A DNA stretch of 64,000 bases from JBBQAA01 sp038276395 (GCA_038276395.1 JBBQAA010000040.1:1-64000), one strand, 5' to 3'. Counted from the stretch's first letter, positions 26,251 through 35,447 are shown. Notes: generated by a model from the letters alone, not told the origin. Program-made: numbers and translations.

Positions 26251-27848
26251 GCCTGTGCGGCCGCCGGGTCGTCCTCGGCCACCTGCCCGGTCGTCGGGTC
26301 GATCTCAACGGTGCGCACTGGGCCTTTGAACCACTTGCGTGCGCTCAGGAGCCACCAGAGCCCCACGGCGAGCAGGACCGCCCCGACGGCGACCGGTGCG
26401 TAGTTGAAATCCGAGGGGTTCTTGCCGAACAGGCCGCCCCCGTCCTTGAACGGCACGCCGTCGGCGTAGAACGGCACGCAGAAGACGATCACGCTGATGC
26501 CGACCCAGATGAAGGCGACCGGGTTCATCCACTTGTACTTGTTGCCGAGCGTCCACGGCCCGGGCTCGAAGGCGGCGCCCTTCCGCCAGCGGAGGTAGGT
26601 CGGCATCGTGTAGGCGATGTAGAGGCCGATGACGGCGATCGAGACGACGGCGAAGAAGGCCACGGGAATGCCGGACGAGTTGCCCTTGAGCGCCGGGGCC
26701 GTGATGAGCAGGGCGAGGACGCACGAGGCGGCGACGGCGTAGGCGGGAACGCGGTGGTGGTTCAGGCGTCGCAGCGCCTGTCCGCCGGGCACCGCCCCGT
26801 CGCGTGAGAAGGCGAACATCATGCGCGAGCAGCTCGTCACGCAGGCCATCCCGCAGAAGATCTGCCCGACCATGGCGATGATGAGCACGGCCTTGGCCCA
26901 TGCCGTCGACATCGCGGTGGTGAAGACCGTCGGGGCGTACCCCGCCGCGCTGTCGATGGCCTTGGTGTCGGTGGCGGCGAAGGTGATCGCCAACAGGACG
27001 ATCCAGCCGATGATCGCGGAGTAGAAGACCGAGCGCCACACCCCCTTGGGCGCCGACTCCGCCGCGCCGTGCGTCTCCTCGGATACGTGGGCGGAGGCGT
27101 CGTAGCCGGTGATCGTGTACATGGTCAGCAGGCCGCCGGTGGGCAGCACGTACCACCAGAACATCCCGTGCCCGAATCCGGAGAGGTTGCGGGTGTCGGT
27201 GAAGACGAACTTGGCGCTTTGATGATGGTCCGGCACGAAGGCGAGGATCGCCACGATGATCGCCACGCCGAGCACGTGCCAGCCGACGGAGACCGAGTTG
27301 AACAGCGCGACGAGCGGGCTCGAGAAGATGTTCAGCACCGCGTGGATCGTGAGGATGATCGCGAAGAGCAGGAATACCTCGGTGAGGACGTGGGCGGAGT
27401 CGCCGAAGTTCACGCCGAGGACGTTCACCTTGTAGAGGCCGAGGATCACGTTCAGGAAGTTCGCCGCCGCGTAGTCGACCGAGGCCACGACGGCGATCAG
27501 CCCGATCAGGTTGAACCAGCCGGCGAACCAGCCCCACACAGGCCCGCCGAGCTCCGAGGCCCACCAGTACAGCCCGCCCGAGGTCGGGTAGGCGGAGACG
27601 ATCTCCGACATGCACAGCGCGACGACGAGGACGAAGACGGAGATGATCGGCCAGCCCCACGAGATCGCGACCGGGCCGCCGAACTGCCAGGCCTGGCCGT
27701 AGGTCGTGAAGCAGCCCGCGAGGACCGAGATGATCGTGAACGAGATCGCGAAGTTCGAGAACCCGCTCCAGCCGCGCTTGAGCTCCTGCTTGTAGCCGAG
27801 CTCGGCCAGGCGATCCTCGTCGGACTTCCGGGGTGTGACCACGCTCAT
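26247..27848 (-). CDS. APC-superfamily amino acid/polyamine permease
   Basis: The 533-residue membrane protein starts with the family consensus LGYKQELKRGWSGFSNFAISF and has about 12 hydrophobic segments. Helix 1 carries the SFTIISVLAGCFTTYG region that lines the substrate site in GABA/choline-type permeases. Encoded between PuuD and the aldehyde dehydrogenase, it is the likely putrescine or GABA importer. An SD (GAGAGG) precedes the ATG. Confidence 0.9.
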   Translation of the reverse strand: MSVVTPRKSDEDRLAELGYKQELKRGWSGFSNFAISFTIISVLAGCFTTYGQAWQFGGPVAISWGWPIISVFVLVVALCMSEIVSAYPTSGGLYWWASELGGPVWGWFAGWFNLIGLIAVVASVDYAAANFLNVILGLYKVNVLGVNFGDSAHVLTEVFLLFAIILTIHAVLNIFSSPLVALFNSVSVGWHVLGVAIIVAILAFVPDHHQSAKFVFTDTRNLSGFGHGMFWWYVLPTGGLLTMYTITGYDASAHVSEETHGAAESAPKGVWRSVFYSAIIGWIVLLAITFAATDTKAIDSAAGYAPTVFTTAMSTAWAKAVLIIAMVGQIFCGMACVTSCSRMMFAFSRDGAVPGGQALRRLNHHRVPAYAVAASCVLALLITAPALKGNSSGIPVAFFAVVSIAVIGLYIAYTMPTYLRWRKGAAFEPGPWTLGNKYKWMNPVAFIWVGISVIVFCVPFYADGVPFKDGGGLFGKNPSDFNYAPVAVGAVLLAVGLWWLLSARKWFKGPVRTVEIDPTTGQVAEDDPAAAQA

Positions 27849-27923
27849 GCGGGGGCCTCTCGGTGAGAGGACGGGGCGATCCCGTCCGGGTGCGGCGAGA
27901 CTAGATGGCGCGTCGGCGTGCGG

Positions 27924-28661
27924 TCAAGACGCCGGAACGGACAAGCGTGCGCGTGCCTCTGCGACGAACACGCCGATGACGCGGGAGGTCTCGTCGGCCT
28001 CCGGATGCCACTGGACCCCGAGCGCGAAGCGGAGACCGGGGCGCTCGAGCGCCTCGGGGAGCCCGTCGCCGGCGGCGTGGCCGGTGACCTCGAGGCCCTC
28101 GCCGATGCGCGCCGCACCCTGGTGGTGGTGGGACTTCGTGGCGTGGTGCTCCTCCCCGGCGGCGCGGGCGGCGAGCGAGCCCGCGACGAGCTCGACGTCG
28201 TGGTCGGCGTCGTCGAAGGAGCCGATCGAGCGGCGGTGGTCCTCGTGGCCGACGTCGTCGGGCAGGTGCTGGACGAGCGTGCCGCCGGCGGCGACGTTCA
28301 TCACCTGCATGCCTCGGCAGATCCCGAGGAACGGGAGGTCCCGCTCCCATGCCGCGCGGGTGATCGCCAGCTCGAAGGCGTCGCGCTCGGCGTTCGTGCC
28401 CGCGGTCTCGGGGTGGGGCTGCGCGCCGTAGGCGGCCGGGTCGATGTCGGCGCCGCCGATGAGCAGGACCCCGTCGAGCGCGTCGAGCGCGGCCTCGGGG
28501 TCGAGGCCGGCGACCGGCGGGAGAAGGAGCGGCACCCCGCCCGCCCGCGTCACGGCGTCGATGTAGAGCCGCGGCGTGAGCACCGCCTCGAGGTCCCACA
28601 CGCTCCAGCGCGCGCGCTCGAGCGCGCCGACGATCCCGATCACCGGCTCCCGCGGACTCAC
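27924..28661 (-). CDS. puuD: Gamma-glutamyl-GABA hydrolase (class I amidotransferase fold)
   Basis: The 245-residue protein has the triad of class I glutaminases: Cys in LGICRGMQ, then His and Glu in GVQWHPEAD. The segment LLIGGADIDPAAYG is typical of PuuD-type hydrolases, which release GABA from gamma-glutamyl-GABA. The GTG start overlaps the stop of the upstream puuA-like gene (GTGA), which supports the pathway assignment. Confidence 0.9.
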   Translation of the reverse strand: MSPREPVIGIVGALERARWSVWDLEAVLTPRLYIDAVTRAGGVPLLLPPVAGLDPEAALDALDGVLLIGGADIDPAAYGAQPHPETAGTNAERDAFELAITRAAWERDLPFLGICRGMQVMNVAAGGTLVQHLPDDVGHEDHRRSIGSFDDADHDVELVAGSLAARAAGEEHHATKSHHHQGAARIGEGLEVTGHAAGDGLPEALERPGLRFALGVQWHPEADETSRVIGVFVAEARARLSVPAS

Positions 28662-29974
28662 AGGCGCTCGAACCCGCGCACGCGCTCCCAGTCGGTGACC
28701 GCGCCCTCGAAGGCCCGGAGCTCGACGTCGGCGGCGTTCAGGTAGTGCTCGACCATCTCCTCTCCGAACGCCTCGCGGGCGAGCGAGCTGCCCGCGAACG
28801 CCTCGCGCGCGGCGCGAAGCGTCGCCGGCACGCGGGGCACGTCGGCGGCGTAGGCGTTGCCGGCGACCGGCTCGCCCGGGTCGAGGGCCTCATCGACGCC
28901 GTGGAGCCCGGCGGCGATCAGCGCGCTCAGCGCCAGGTAGGGATTGACGTCGGCGCCGGGCACGCGGTTCTCCACGCGCAGGCTCTCCTCGTGGCCGACG
29001 ACCCGCAGCGCGCAGGTCCGGTTGTCGTGGCCCCAGGCGATCGCCGTCGGCGCGAAGCTCGCCTCCTGGAAGCGCTTGTACGAGTTGACGTTCGGCGCGA
29101 GGAGGAGCGTCAGCTCTGCGAGGCCGGCGAGCTGGCCGCCGATCCACCCGCGCAGGATCTCGGGCTCGGCCGCGAAGACGCCGCCGTCGAGCGAGAGGTG
29201 CACGTGGCACGAGCTGCCCTCGTGCTCGTCCCACTTGGCCATGAACGTGATCGCCATCCCCTGCTGGGCGGCGATCTCCTTGGCCCCCTCCTTGAAGATC
29301 GCGTGGTTGTCAGCCGTGCTGAGCGCGTCCGCGTAGCGGAAGTTGATCTCGTGCTGGCCGCGGTTGCACTCCCCCTTCGAGTCCTCGACGACGAGCCCGG
29401 CGCCGGCCATGCTCCGGCGGATCCGCCCGACGAGCGGCTCGACCTTGGCCGTGCCGAGCAGCGAGTAGTCGGCGTTCCACAGCACGGCGGGCTCGAGGTT
29501 CCGGTAGCCCTTGTGCTGGGCCTCCTCGTAGGAGTCGCGGAAGATGTTGAACTCGAGCTCGGTGGCCGCGGCGGCCGCCCAGCCCCGCTCGGCGAGGCGC
29601 GCGAGCTGGCGGCGGAGGATCTGCCGGGGGGAGGCGGAGACGTCGCTGCCGTCCGCCCACAGGACGTCGGCCAGGCACAGCGCGGTCTGGGGGACCCAGG
29701 GCAGGACGCGCAGCGTCGCCAGGTCCGGCCGCATGACGAAGTCCCCGTACCCGCGCTCCCACCCGGCCATCGCGTAGCCGGGAACGGTGTTCATCTCGAC
29801 GTCGATGGCCAACAGGTAATTGCAGCCCTCGGCGCCGTGGGCGACGATCTCGGAGAGGAAGTGGCGGGCGTCGAGGCGCTTGCCCTGAAGACGGCCCTGC
29901 ATGTCGCACAGGGCGAGGATCACGGTGTCGATCTCCCCGCGCTCGACCGCGGCCGTGAGCTCGTCGAGGGTCAT
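28658..29974 (-). CDS. puuA: Gamma-glutamylputrescine synthetase-like (GS family)
   Basis: The 438-residue glutamine-synthetase homologue has metal and ATP motifs (ATELEFNIF, CNRGQHEINFRYADAL, EGSSCHVHLSL, LLAPNVNSYKRF) but lacks the tight glutamate flap of GlnA. Sequence and operon context fit PuuA, which attaches glutamate to putrescine. It leads an operon with puuD, a permease, an aldehyde dehydrogenase and an SDR. PuuB oxidase and PuuE transaminase are not in the window. Its ATG is leaderless by sequence: TAGCGT (29982-29987, minus) ends 7 nt upstream. Confidence 0.85.
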   Translation of the reverse strand: MTLDELTAAVERGEIDTVILALCDMQGRLQGKRLDARHFLSEIVAHGAEGCNYLLAIDVEMNTVPGYAMAGWERGYGDFVMRPDLATLRVLPWVPQTALCLADVLWADGSDVSASPRQILRRQLARLAERGWAAAAATELEFNIFRDSYEEAQHKGYRNLEPAVLWNADYSLLGTAKVEPLVGRIRRSMAGAGLVVEDSKGECNRGQHEINFRYADALSTADNHAIFKEGAKEIAAQQGMAITFMAKWDEHEGSSCHVHLSLDGGVFAAEPEILRGWIGGQLAGLAELTLLLAPNVNSYKRFQEASFAPTAIAWGHDNRTCALRVVGHEESLRVENRVPGADVNPYLALSALIAAGLHGVDEALDPGEPVAGNAYAADVPRVPATLRAAREAFAGSSLAREAFGEEMVEHYLNAADVELRAFEGAVTDWERVRGFERL

Positions 29975-30103
29975 GGCGCCGACGCTAGCGGATCGGCGCG
30001 CGCGCACGAGCCCTCGTCCGGCGCGGCGCCTGGTGAGAACTGGTACGTTCCGCGCATAGCGGGACCGGGCGGGATAAGACGAGGGGACGACCGGGAGAGG
30101 CAG

Positions 30104-30802
30104 ACGGGCCGGCTCGGCCGGCGTCTGGCGCTCCTCGGAGCGTCGGCGGCGATCGCTCTGTCGATCCCGGCGCTCGCGCACGCCGGTGTGAAGCATCATG
30201 GCGCAACGCGCATAGTCGAGACCGGCGGCAAGGTCACGAACATGACCTGTCGGACCACGGAGGAGCGGTATCTACCGCAGGTGATCCACCTGGAGCAGGT
30301 CTGCACGTTCAAGTCGACGGGAAGGACACGGGTGCGCGTGTCCTACTTCGGCGGCACGGTGCGTCCGAACGTGACGCTCGACGGACTGAACGTGGGAGAG
30401 AACGGTGGGGAGCGCGCCCAGACCCTCGCGCTGCACAAGGGCAAGCAGACCATGACGGTGAAGGCCGACGTGGGGAACTATGCGCCCGATCCGCGGCTGG
30501 GGCGGCTCAGCCCGGCGATGTACAAGGTGCGGAAGCCCACACCGAGCGTCCAGAAGCTGCTCTACCCCGGGGGGTTCCGCTGGCGGGCGCCGCACCTCGA
30601 TCCCAAGCACTACTTCGAACCCATCCCCCTGGTCAACGACGAAGCCGGCATCGCCGAGGTGGAGCTCGCGGGCAAGGGCCACCCGTACAGCATCACCCTG
30701 AGCAAACAGATCTTCGTGCCCGCGGACAACGGATATCTGAATTTCGTCACGCTCCCACCGGAGGAGGGGGGAAACCAGTACGTAGCGGTGAAGTTCAAGT
30801 AG
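30104..30802 (+). CDS. Secreted protein of unknown function with ACG start candidate
   Basis: The frame encodes a clear signal peptide (RLALLGASAAIALSIPALAHA) and a mature domain of about 200 residues with two Cys (MTCRTT, EQVCTF), many beta-strand-like stretches and a conserved-looking end (FVTLPPEEGGNQYVAVKFK). No ATG, GTG, TTG or CTG precedes the signal peptide in a sensible place. A strong SD (GGGAGAGG) lies 3 nt before an in-frame ACG at 30104. TACGTT at 30044-30049 is the promoter candidate. The start is therefore non-canonical or was lost by an ATG-to-ACG change. Confidence 0.7.
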   Translation, partial: TGRLGRRLALLGASAAIALSIPALAHAGVKHHGATRIVETGGKVTNMTCRTTEERYLPQVIHLEQVCTFKSTGRTRVRVSYFGGTVRPNVTLDGLNVGENGGERAQTLALHKGKQTMTVKADVGNYAPDPRLGRLSPAMYKVRKPTPSVQKLLYPGGFRWRAPHLDPKHYFEPIPLVNDEAGIAEVELAGKGHPYSITLSKQIFVPADNGYLNFVTLPPEEGGNQYVAVKFK

Positions 30803-30849
30803 GCGCCGAGCCGGGATGCGCCGGACCGGCCGGCGGCGCTTCCCGGACG

Positions 30850-31221
30850 TCAGTCCCCAGTCCCCTGGAGCGCGCGCGCCCCGAGGGCCGCCCCCAGGAG
30901 CGCCGGGGCGGTGACGAGCGCGGTGGTGAAGGGGGAGAGGTAGCCCGCGCGGCCCCCGAGCACGCCGGCGGCGGCGTCGGCCACGTCGCAGGCGAGCCCG
31001 ATGCGCAGCCAGTTGCGCCGCGCCTCGCCCGCGGAGGACAGGACGCCGGCGGCGAGGGCCACGTCGCGGACGCCGAACAGGCGCGCGAGGTAGGGCGACT
31101 GCGGGTTGCCGCGGATGTCGAGGCCGAAGAGCCTCCCGGCCAGGGTCGGCGCGGCCCAGGCGCCGAGCCCGATGGGCAGGCGCAGTCCGGCGATGGCTTT
31201 GACGGCGTCCTCTGAGTTCAT
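30850..31221 (-). CDS. DUF4267-like membrane protein
   Basis: The 123-residue protein has the segment LRLPIGLGAWAAPTLAGRLFG, then YLARLFGVRDVALAAG and a final hydrophobic helix pair, which I recognise as the DUF4267 family of small integral membrane proteins. Function unknown. TAGGGT on the minus strand (31229-31234) ends 7 nt before the ATG with no SD, indicating a leaderless mRNA. Confidence 0.7.
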   Translation of the reverse strand: MNSEDAVKAIAGLRLPIGLGAWAAPTLAGRLFGLDIRGNPQSPYLARLFGVRDVALAAGVLSSAGEARRNWLRIGLACDVADAAAGVLGGRAGYLSPFTTALVTAPALLGAALGARALQGTGD

Positions 31222-31231
31222 GGCCGCGACC

Positions 31232-32659
31232 CTAACGGAGATCGGCGCGGCGGACCTTCCCGCTCGCCGTCTTCGGCAGCTCCTCGGCCCAGTCGACGAT
31301 CCGCGGGTACTTGTAGGGCGCGGTCTCGTCCTTGACGTGGTCCTGCAGCTCGCGGGCGAGCGCATCCGAGCGCTCGTGGCCCTCGCGCAGCACGACGACG
31401 GCGCGCACGACGGCCCCGCGCTCCTCGTCGGGCGCGGCGACGACGGCCGCCTCGGCCACGGCGGGGTGGGCCACGAGCGCCGACTCGACCTCGAAGGGGC
31501 CAATCCGGTAGCCCGCGGAGACGATCAGGTCATCGGCGCGGCCCTCGAAGTAGAGGAAGCCGTCCTCGTCCTCCCGCACCCGGTCCCCGGTGCGCCAGGG
31601 ACCGGAGGGCGGCTTCTCGCCGAGGTAGCGCAGGAAGAACGTCGGGTCGCTGGCGGGCACTGAGAGCACGAGCTCGCCGTCCTTGACCTCGAGCTCCACG
31701 CCGGGCAGCGGACGCCCCATCGATCCCGGGCGGATCGGCTCGTCGAGCGGCGCGCCCGTGAGCTGGCCGGTCTCGGTCTGACCGTAGCCGTCGCGGATGC
31801 CAAGGCCGGTCGCCTCCTCCCACGCCCGCAGGACCTCCGGGTTCAGCGCCTCACCCGCGGCCACGAGCCCGCGGAGCCCGGGGAGGGGGGAGAGCGTGGC
31901 GCGCTTGGCGATGACGCGGTACTCCGTGGGCGCCATGCACAGGACGCTCACGCGCTCGCGCGCGAGCAGCTCGAGGCGCTCGGCGGGGTCGAAGCGGGCG
32001 TCGTGCAGGAGCGCGGTCGCGCCCCGCAGCCACGGCGCGATGAACACGTTGCGCGCCGACTTCGACCAGCCGCTGGCCGCCGTGCACCACACGAGGTCCC
32101 CGGGCTCGGGCGCGAGCCAGTGCTCGGCCTGGAGGCGCTGGCCCGCCAGGTAGCGCTGGGCGTGGAGGACGCCCTTCGCCTCCCCCGCGGTACCCGAGGT
32201 GAAGGTGATGAGGCACGGGTCCTCGGAGGCGAGCTCGACCGGAGGCGGCGGGTCGGCCGCGAGCAGCTCCGGGTCGGGGACGAGGACCACGTCGCAGTCT
32301 GGCCCGGCCGCCTCGAGCTCGGCTCGGTTGCGCTCGTCGGCGAGGATCAGGCGCGGCCGCGCGGCGGCGAGGCGGAGCCGCAGGTCCTTCGCGCGGAGCT
32401 GCTCGGTGCAGGGCAGGACGACGGCGCCGAGCCGGAAGCACGCGACCATGGCCAGGACCCACTCCGGGCGGTTGCCGATGAGGGTGAGGACGACGTCGCC
32501 GCGCCCGACCCCGCGCGCGGCCAGGGCACCCGCCATCCGCGCGGCGCCGTCGGCGAGCTCCCCGAAGCTCCATTCGCGGCGGGCGCCGTCGCGCGCCAGC
32601 TCGACGAGCGCCAGGCGCCCAGGCGGCGCCGCCTCGACGACGTCGCGAGCGAAGTTCAC
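31232..32659 (-). CDS. Acyl-CoA synthetase (ANL superfamily)
   Basis: The 475-residue enzyme has the ATP-binding P-loop TFTSGTAGEAKGV, the YGQTETGQ motif, the hinge WRTGDRVREDEDGFLYFEGRADD and a C-terminal catalytic Lys in PKTASGKVRRADLR. It activates a carboxylic acid to its CoA ester; acetoacetyl- or medium-chain-type enzymes look closest, but the substrate is not certain. The GTG start overlaps the stop of the thioesterase gene (GTGA). Confidence 0.9.
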   Translation of the reverse strand: MNFARDVVEAAPPGRLALVELARDGARREWSFGELADGAARMAGALAARGVGRGDVVLTLIGNRPEWVLAMVACFRLGAVVLPCTEQLRAKDLRLRLAAARPRLILADERNRAELEAAGPDCDVVLVPDPELLAADPPPPVELASEDPCLITFTSGTAGEAKGVLHAQRYLAGQRLQAEHWLAPEPGDLVWCTAASGWSKSARNVFIAPWLRGATALLHDARFDPAERLELLARERVSVLCMAPTEYRVIAKRATLSPLPGLRGLVAAGEALNPEVLRAWEEATGLGIRDGYGQTETGQLTGAPLDEPIRPGSMGRPLPGVELEVKDGELVLSVPASDPTFFLRYLGEKPPSGPWRTGDRVREDEDGFLYFEGRADDLIVSAGYRIGPFEVESALVAHPAVAEAAVVAAPDEERGAVVRAVVVLREGHERSDALARELQDHVKDETAPYKYPRIVDWAEELPKTASGKVRRADLR

Positions 32660-33066
32660 CCGGCCGGCGGTCCGATGACCATCTGCGTGCAGGTGAAGAA
32701 CGCCGCCGGCCTGCCGCCCTTGGCGATTCGCACCTCCCACACCTGCGTCGAGCGTCCGCGGTGCAGCGGCGTGGCGGTGGCGAAGAGCTCGTCGCCGACC
32801 GTCGCCGCGGCGAACACGTTGGTCTTCAGCTCGACCGTCGTGAAGTCGCTCGGGGAGTCGAGGTTGGCGATCGTGCCCCAGGCGGCGACCGTGTCGGCGA
32901 AGGCGACCCAGACGCCGCCGTGAACGTAGCCGCCCGGGTGCAGGTGGCGGCGGTCGACGGTCAGGCGCCCGCGCGCCTCCTCCGGGCCGATCTCGACGAG
33001 CTCGACCCCGAGCTTTCCGGGGAAGAAGTCGGCGATCGCCCGGTTGCCGTCGGCCGCGGTCAGCAC
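32656..33066 (-). CDS. PaaI-type hotdog thioesterase
   Basis: The 136-residue protein has the hotdog-fold pattern HLHPGGYVHGGVWVAFADTVAAWG in which the Gly-Gly and Asp form the active site of PaaI-like acyl-CoA thioesterases. It is coupled by overlap to the acyl-CoA synthetase, so the pair may balance a free acid and its CoA ester. TAGCCT on the minus strand (33074-33079) ends 7 nt before the GTG start. Confidence 0.88.
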   Translation of the reverse strand: MLTAADGNRAIADFFPGKLGVELVEIGPEEARGRLTVDRRHLHPGGYVHGGVWVAFADTVAAWGTIANLDSPSDFTTVELKTNVFAAATVGDELFATATPLHRGRSTQVWEVRIAKGGRPAAFFTCTQMVIGPPAG

Positions 33067-33175
33067 GGCCGGGAGGCTACCCGTGGTCTTCTCCCGGAGC
33101 GGTTCTCCCGCCTCAAGCCGGAACCGGCGGGCCGCTCGTACCCTCCTGGAGCAGAGACCGAGAAGGAGAAATCTT

Positions 33176-34387
33176 GTGGCCTTGGCCGCCCCCTACAGCG
33201 AGAAGACCGACGAGCAGAAGGCGATCACCGAGATGGTGCGCCAGTTCGCCGACGAGCAGATCCTCCCCAACGCCGAGCACTTCGACCACGAGGACGAGTT
33301 CCCCGCGGACATCGTCGAGCAGATGAAGGAGCTCGGGCTCTTCGGGGTGACGATCCCCGAGGAGTACGGCGGCATGGGCCTTGACCTGACGACCTACGTG
33401 ATGATCGTCGAGGAGCTCTCGCGCGGCTGGATCTCGATCTCCGGGATCATCAACACGCACTTCATCGGCTCCTACCTGCTCATGAAGTTCGGCTCGGACG
33501 AGCAGAAGGAGAAGTACCTCCCGCGCATGGCCACGGGTGAGATCCGCGCCGCGTTCTCGCTCTCCGAGCCCGAGCTCGGCTCCGACGTGCAGGCGATCAA
33601 GACCGCGGCGAAGAAGACGGCCGACGGCGACTACGAGATCAACGGGCAGAAGATGTGGGTCACGAACGGCCTGCGCTCCTCGCTCGTCTTCGTGCTCGTC
33701 AAGACCGATCCCGAGGCCGACCCGCGCCACCGCGGCTTCACCTGCTTCATCGCCGAGAAGGAGGCCGGGGTCTCCGAGAACACGGGTGAGTTCGCGGGCT
33801 TCAACGTTCCCCCGCAGCTCAAGAAGATGGGCTACAAGGGCGTCGAGTCCACCGAGCTCGTCTTCGACGGCTACCGCTGCCCGGCCGAGAACATCCTCGG
33901 CGGGGAGGAGGCGGGCCTGAACAAGGGCTTCGCGCAGATGATGGACGCGCTCGAGGTCGGCCGCGCCAACGTCGCCGCCCGCGGCGTCGGGATCGCCCAG
34001 CGCGCGCTCGAGCTGGCGCTCCGCTACTCCCAGGAGCGCAAGACCTTCGGCAAGGCGATCGCCCAGCACCAGGCGATCCAGTTCAAGCTTGCCGACATGG
34101 CCACGCAGGTCGAGGCCGCGCGCCTCTTGACGCTGAAGGCCGCGCGCCTTAAGGACGCGGGCGAGCGCTCGGAGCTCGAGGCCGGCATGGCGAAGCTCTT
34201 CGCCTCCGAGGCCGGCCGCTTCTGCGTCGAGGAGTCCTTCCGCATCCACGGTGGCTACGGCTACTCCAAGGAGTACGAGATCGAGCGGCTCTACCGCGAC
34301 GCGCCGCTGCTCCTGATCGGCGAGGGGACGAGCGAGATCCAGCGCATGGTCATCGGGCGGAAGCTGCTCCAGAAGCACAAGATCTAG
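33176..34387 (+). CDS. Acyl-CoA dehydrogenase
   Basis: The 403-residue flavoenzyme has the FAD and acyl-CoA motifs AAFSLSEPELGSD and WVTNG, the family signature QERKTFGKAIAQHQAIQFKL and a catalytic Glu in IGEGTSEIQR. It introduces the alpha,beta double bond in fatty or branched acyl-CoA oxidation. The GTG start has a good SD (AGAAGGAG), and TACCCT at 33139-33144 gives a leader of about 25 nt, so unlike its divergent neighbour it is a leadered gene. Confidence 0.94.
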   Translation: MALAAPYSEKTDEQKAITEMVRQFADEQILPNAEHFDHEDEFPADIVEQMKELGLFGVTIPEEYGGMGLDLTTYVMIVEELSRGWISISGIINTHFIGSYLLMKFGSDEQKEKYLPRMATGEIRAAFSLSEPELGSDVQAIKTAAKKTADGDYEINGQKMWVTNGLRSSLVFVLVKTDPEADPRHRGFTCFIAEKEAGVSENTGEFAGFNVPPQLKKMGYKGVESTELVFDGYRCPAENILGGEEAGLNKGFAQMMDALEVGRANVAARGVGIAQRALELALRYSQERKTFGKAIAQHQAIQFKLADMATQVEAARLLTLKAARLKDAGERSELEAGMAKLFASEAGRFCVEESFRIHGGYGYSKEYEIERLYRDAPLLLIGEGTSEIQRMVIGRKLLQKHKI

Positions 34388-34665
34388 ACAAGGGGTAGTT
34401 GCCGCCTGGCGAAAAGGCGAAAAGACGCCTATGCAGGCACTTCGACCGCACGGCAACCGCTCAAGACCGCACGAAATGTGACTATCCCGAGACTGTCCCA
34501 CAGCGTCCGCCGGCGCAGTTCAACCTGAGGCGGCGATGACTGACCGCCCGTTTTTTCTGTAGGCGCTGCCGGACACCTCCGCTAGCGCGCCGCGCAAAAA
34601 ACGTCCCTGTGAAATAGTCCGTTGGAAGCGAGAATGCTTCGACGTCGGAACGGGAAGGGGAACAG
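34388..34665. other. AT-richer intergenic stretch with terminator-like hairpin
   Basis: This 278-nt gap is visibly less GC-rich than its surroundings and holds no convincing gene. GGCGG (34529-34533) and CCGCC (34544-34548) can pair around a 10-nt loop and are followed by TTTTTT at 34551-34556, a plausible terminator for the preceding gene or a small RNA. Poly-A tracts occur near 34595. Confidence 0.4.
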
Positions 34666-34935
34666 ATGGCGATTCTGATGACCGCCGAGGTGCCGGGGAT
34701 GACGCAGGAGATGGTGGACGGCATGACGGCGCAGCTCGAGGAGCAGCAGAAGGCTCAGCCGGGTTTCGTGATCCATGCGAACGGCCCGATCGAGGGTGGC
34801 TGGAGCGTGACTGAGGTGTGGGAGGCCCAGGAGAACTGGGACTCTTGGTTTGAGGGAACGATCCGTCCGAACCTGCCACCGGGGGTCGAGCCGAGGGTCT
34901 CAACCCGCGAGCTCCACCGTGTCGTGAAGCCCTAG
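34666..34935 (+). CDS. Dimeric alpha-beta barrel (ABM-like) small protein
   Basis: The 89-residue protein has the pattern of antibiotic-biosynthesis-monooxygenase-like ferredoxin folds: MTQEMVDGMTAQLEEQQKAQ, PGFVIHANGPIEGGWSVTEVW and a WFEGTIRPNL end. Proteins of this fold act as small monooxygenases or isomerases, or bind ligands. A strong SD (GGGAAGGGGAA) precedes the ATG. Its GC content is lower than neighbouring genes, which may reflect recent acquisition. Confidence 0.7.
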   Translation: MAILMTAEVPGMTQEMVDGMTAQLEEQQKAQPGFVIHANGPIEGGWSVTEVWEAQENWDSWFEGTIRPNLPPGVEPRVSTRELHRVVKP

Positions 34936-35072
34936 CTCGGGTTCGCGCCCTTACGGAGACGGCGGCCGTGTTGGTGGCCGGGTTGTCCTCACCGGACGAA
35001 GAACGGTAAGTAGGGCGCGTCAGGCGTCAGGCCGGCCGAAGAGCTTGGTTTCGCCGCCGATAGGCTCCCCGC

Positions 35073-35447
35073 GTGGCCTCCCCTGACGCCAAGGCGCTCA
35101 TCGAGATCTCGCTCCGGCGCTTTCTCGAGGAGGTCCCGGCGCTCGCGCCGCTGAAGCTCGTCTTCGCCATGGAGCTGCGCGGGAGGGGCGACGTGCAGCT
35201 CTACCGCGTCGAGCTGCCCGGCCCGAAGATCACGAAGGACATCGCCTCTGACGCGCGCGTCCGCCTGGAGATCCAGCGAGCGCGGTTCAACGAGCTGGCC
35301 ACGAAGGGCACCGTGTCGGACTGGCGCAATGCCTTCGAGCACGGGGACGCCAAGGCCACGGGGGTCCAGCAGATCCTGAAGCTGATCCAGAACGTCGTCG
35401 AGAAGCAGGAGGAGCGCGCCCGCCTGCGCCGCCCGAAGCACTCCTGA
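35073..35447 (+). CDS. Conserved-looking hypothetical protein
   Basis: The 124-residue protein is basic with alternating beta-like and helical stretches (VQLYRVELPGPKITKDI; ARVRLEIQRARFNELATKG) and a helical C-terminus. The layout recalls SCP2-type ligand-binding proteins, but similarity is too weak for a call. The GTG start is leaderless by sequence: TAGGCT (35061-35066) ends 6 nt upstream. It converges with the ureohydrolase gene. Confidence 0.6.
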   Translation: MASPDAKALIEISLRRFLEEVPALAPLKLVFAMELRGRGDVQLYRVELPGPKITKDIASDARVRLEIQRARFNELATKGTVSDWRNAFEHGDAKATGVQQILKLIQNVVEKQEERARLRRPKHS

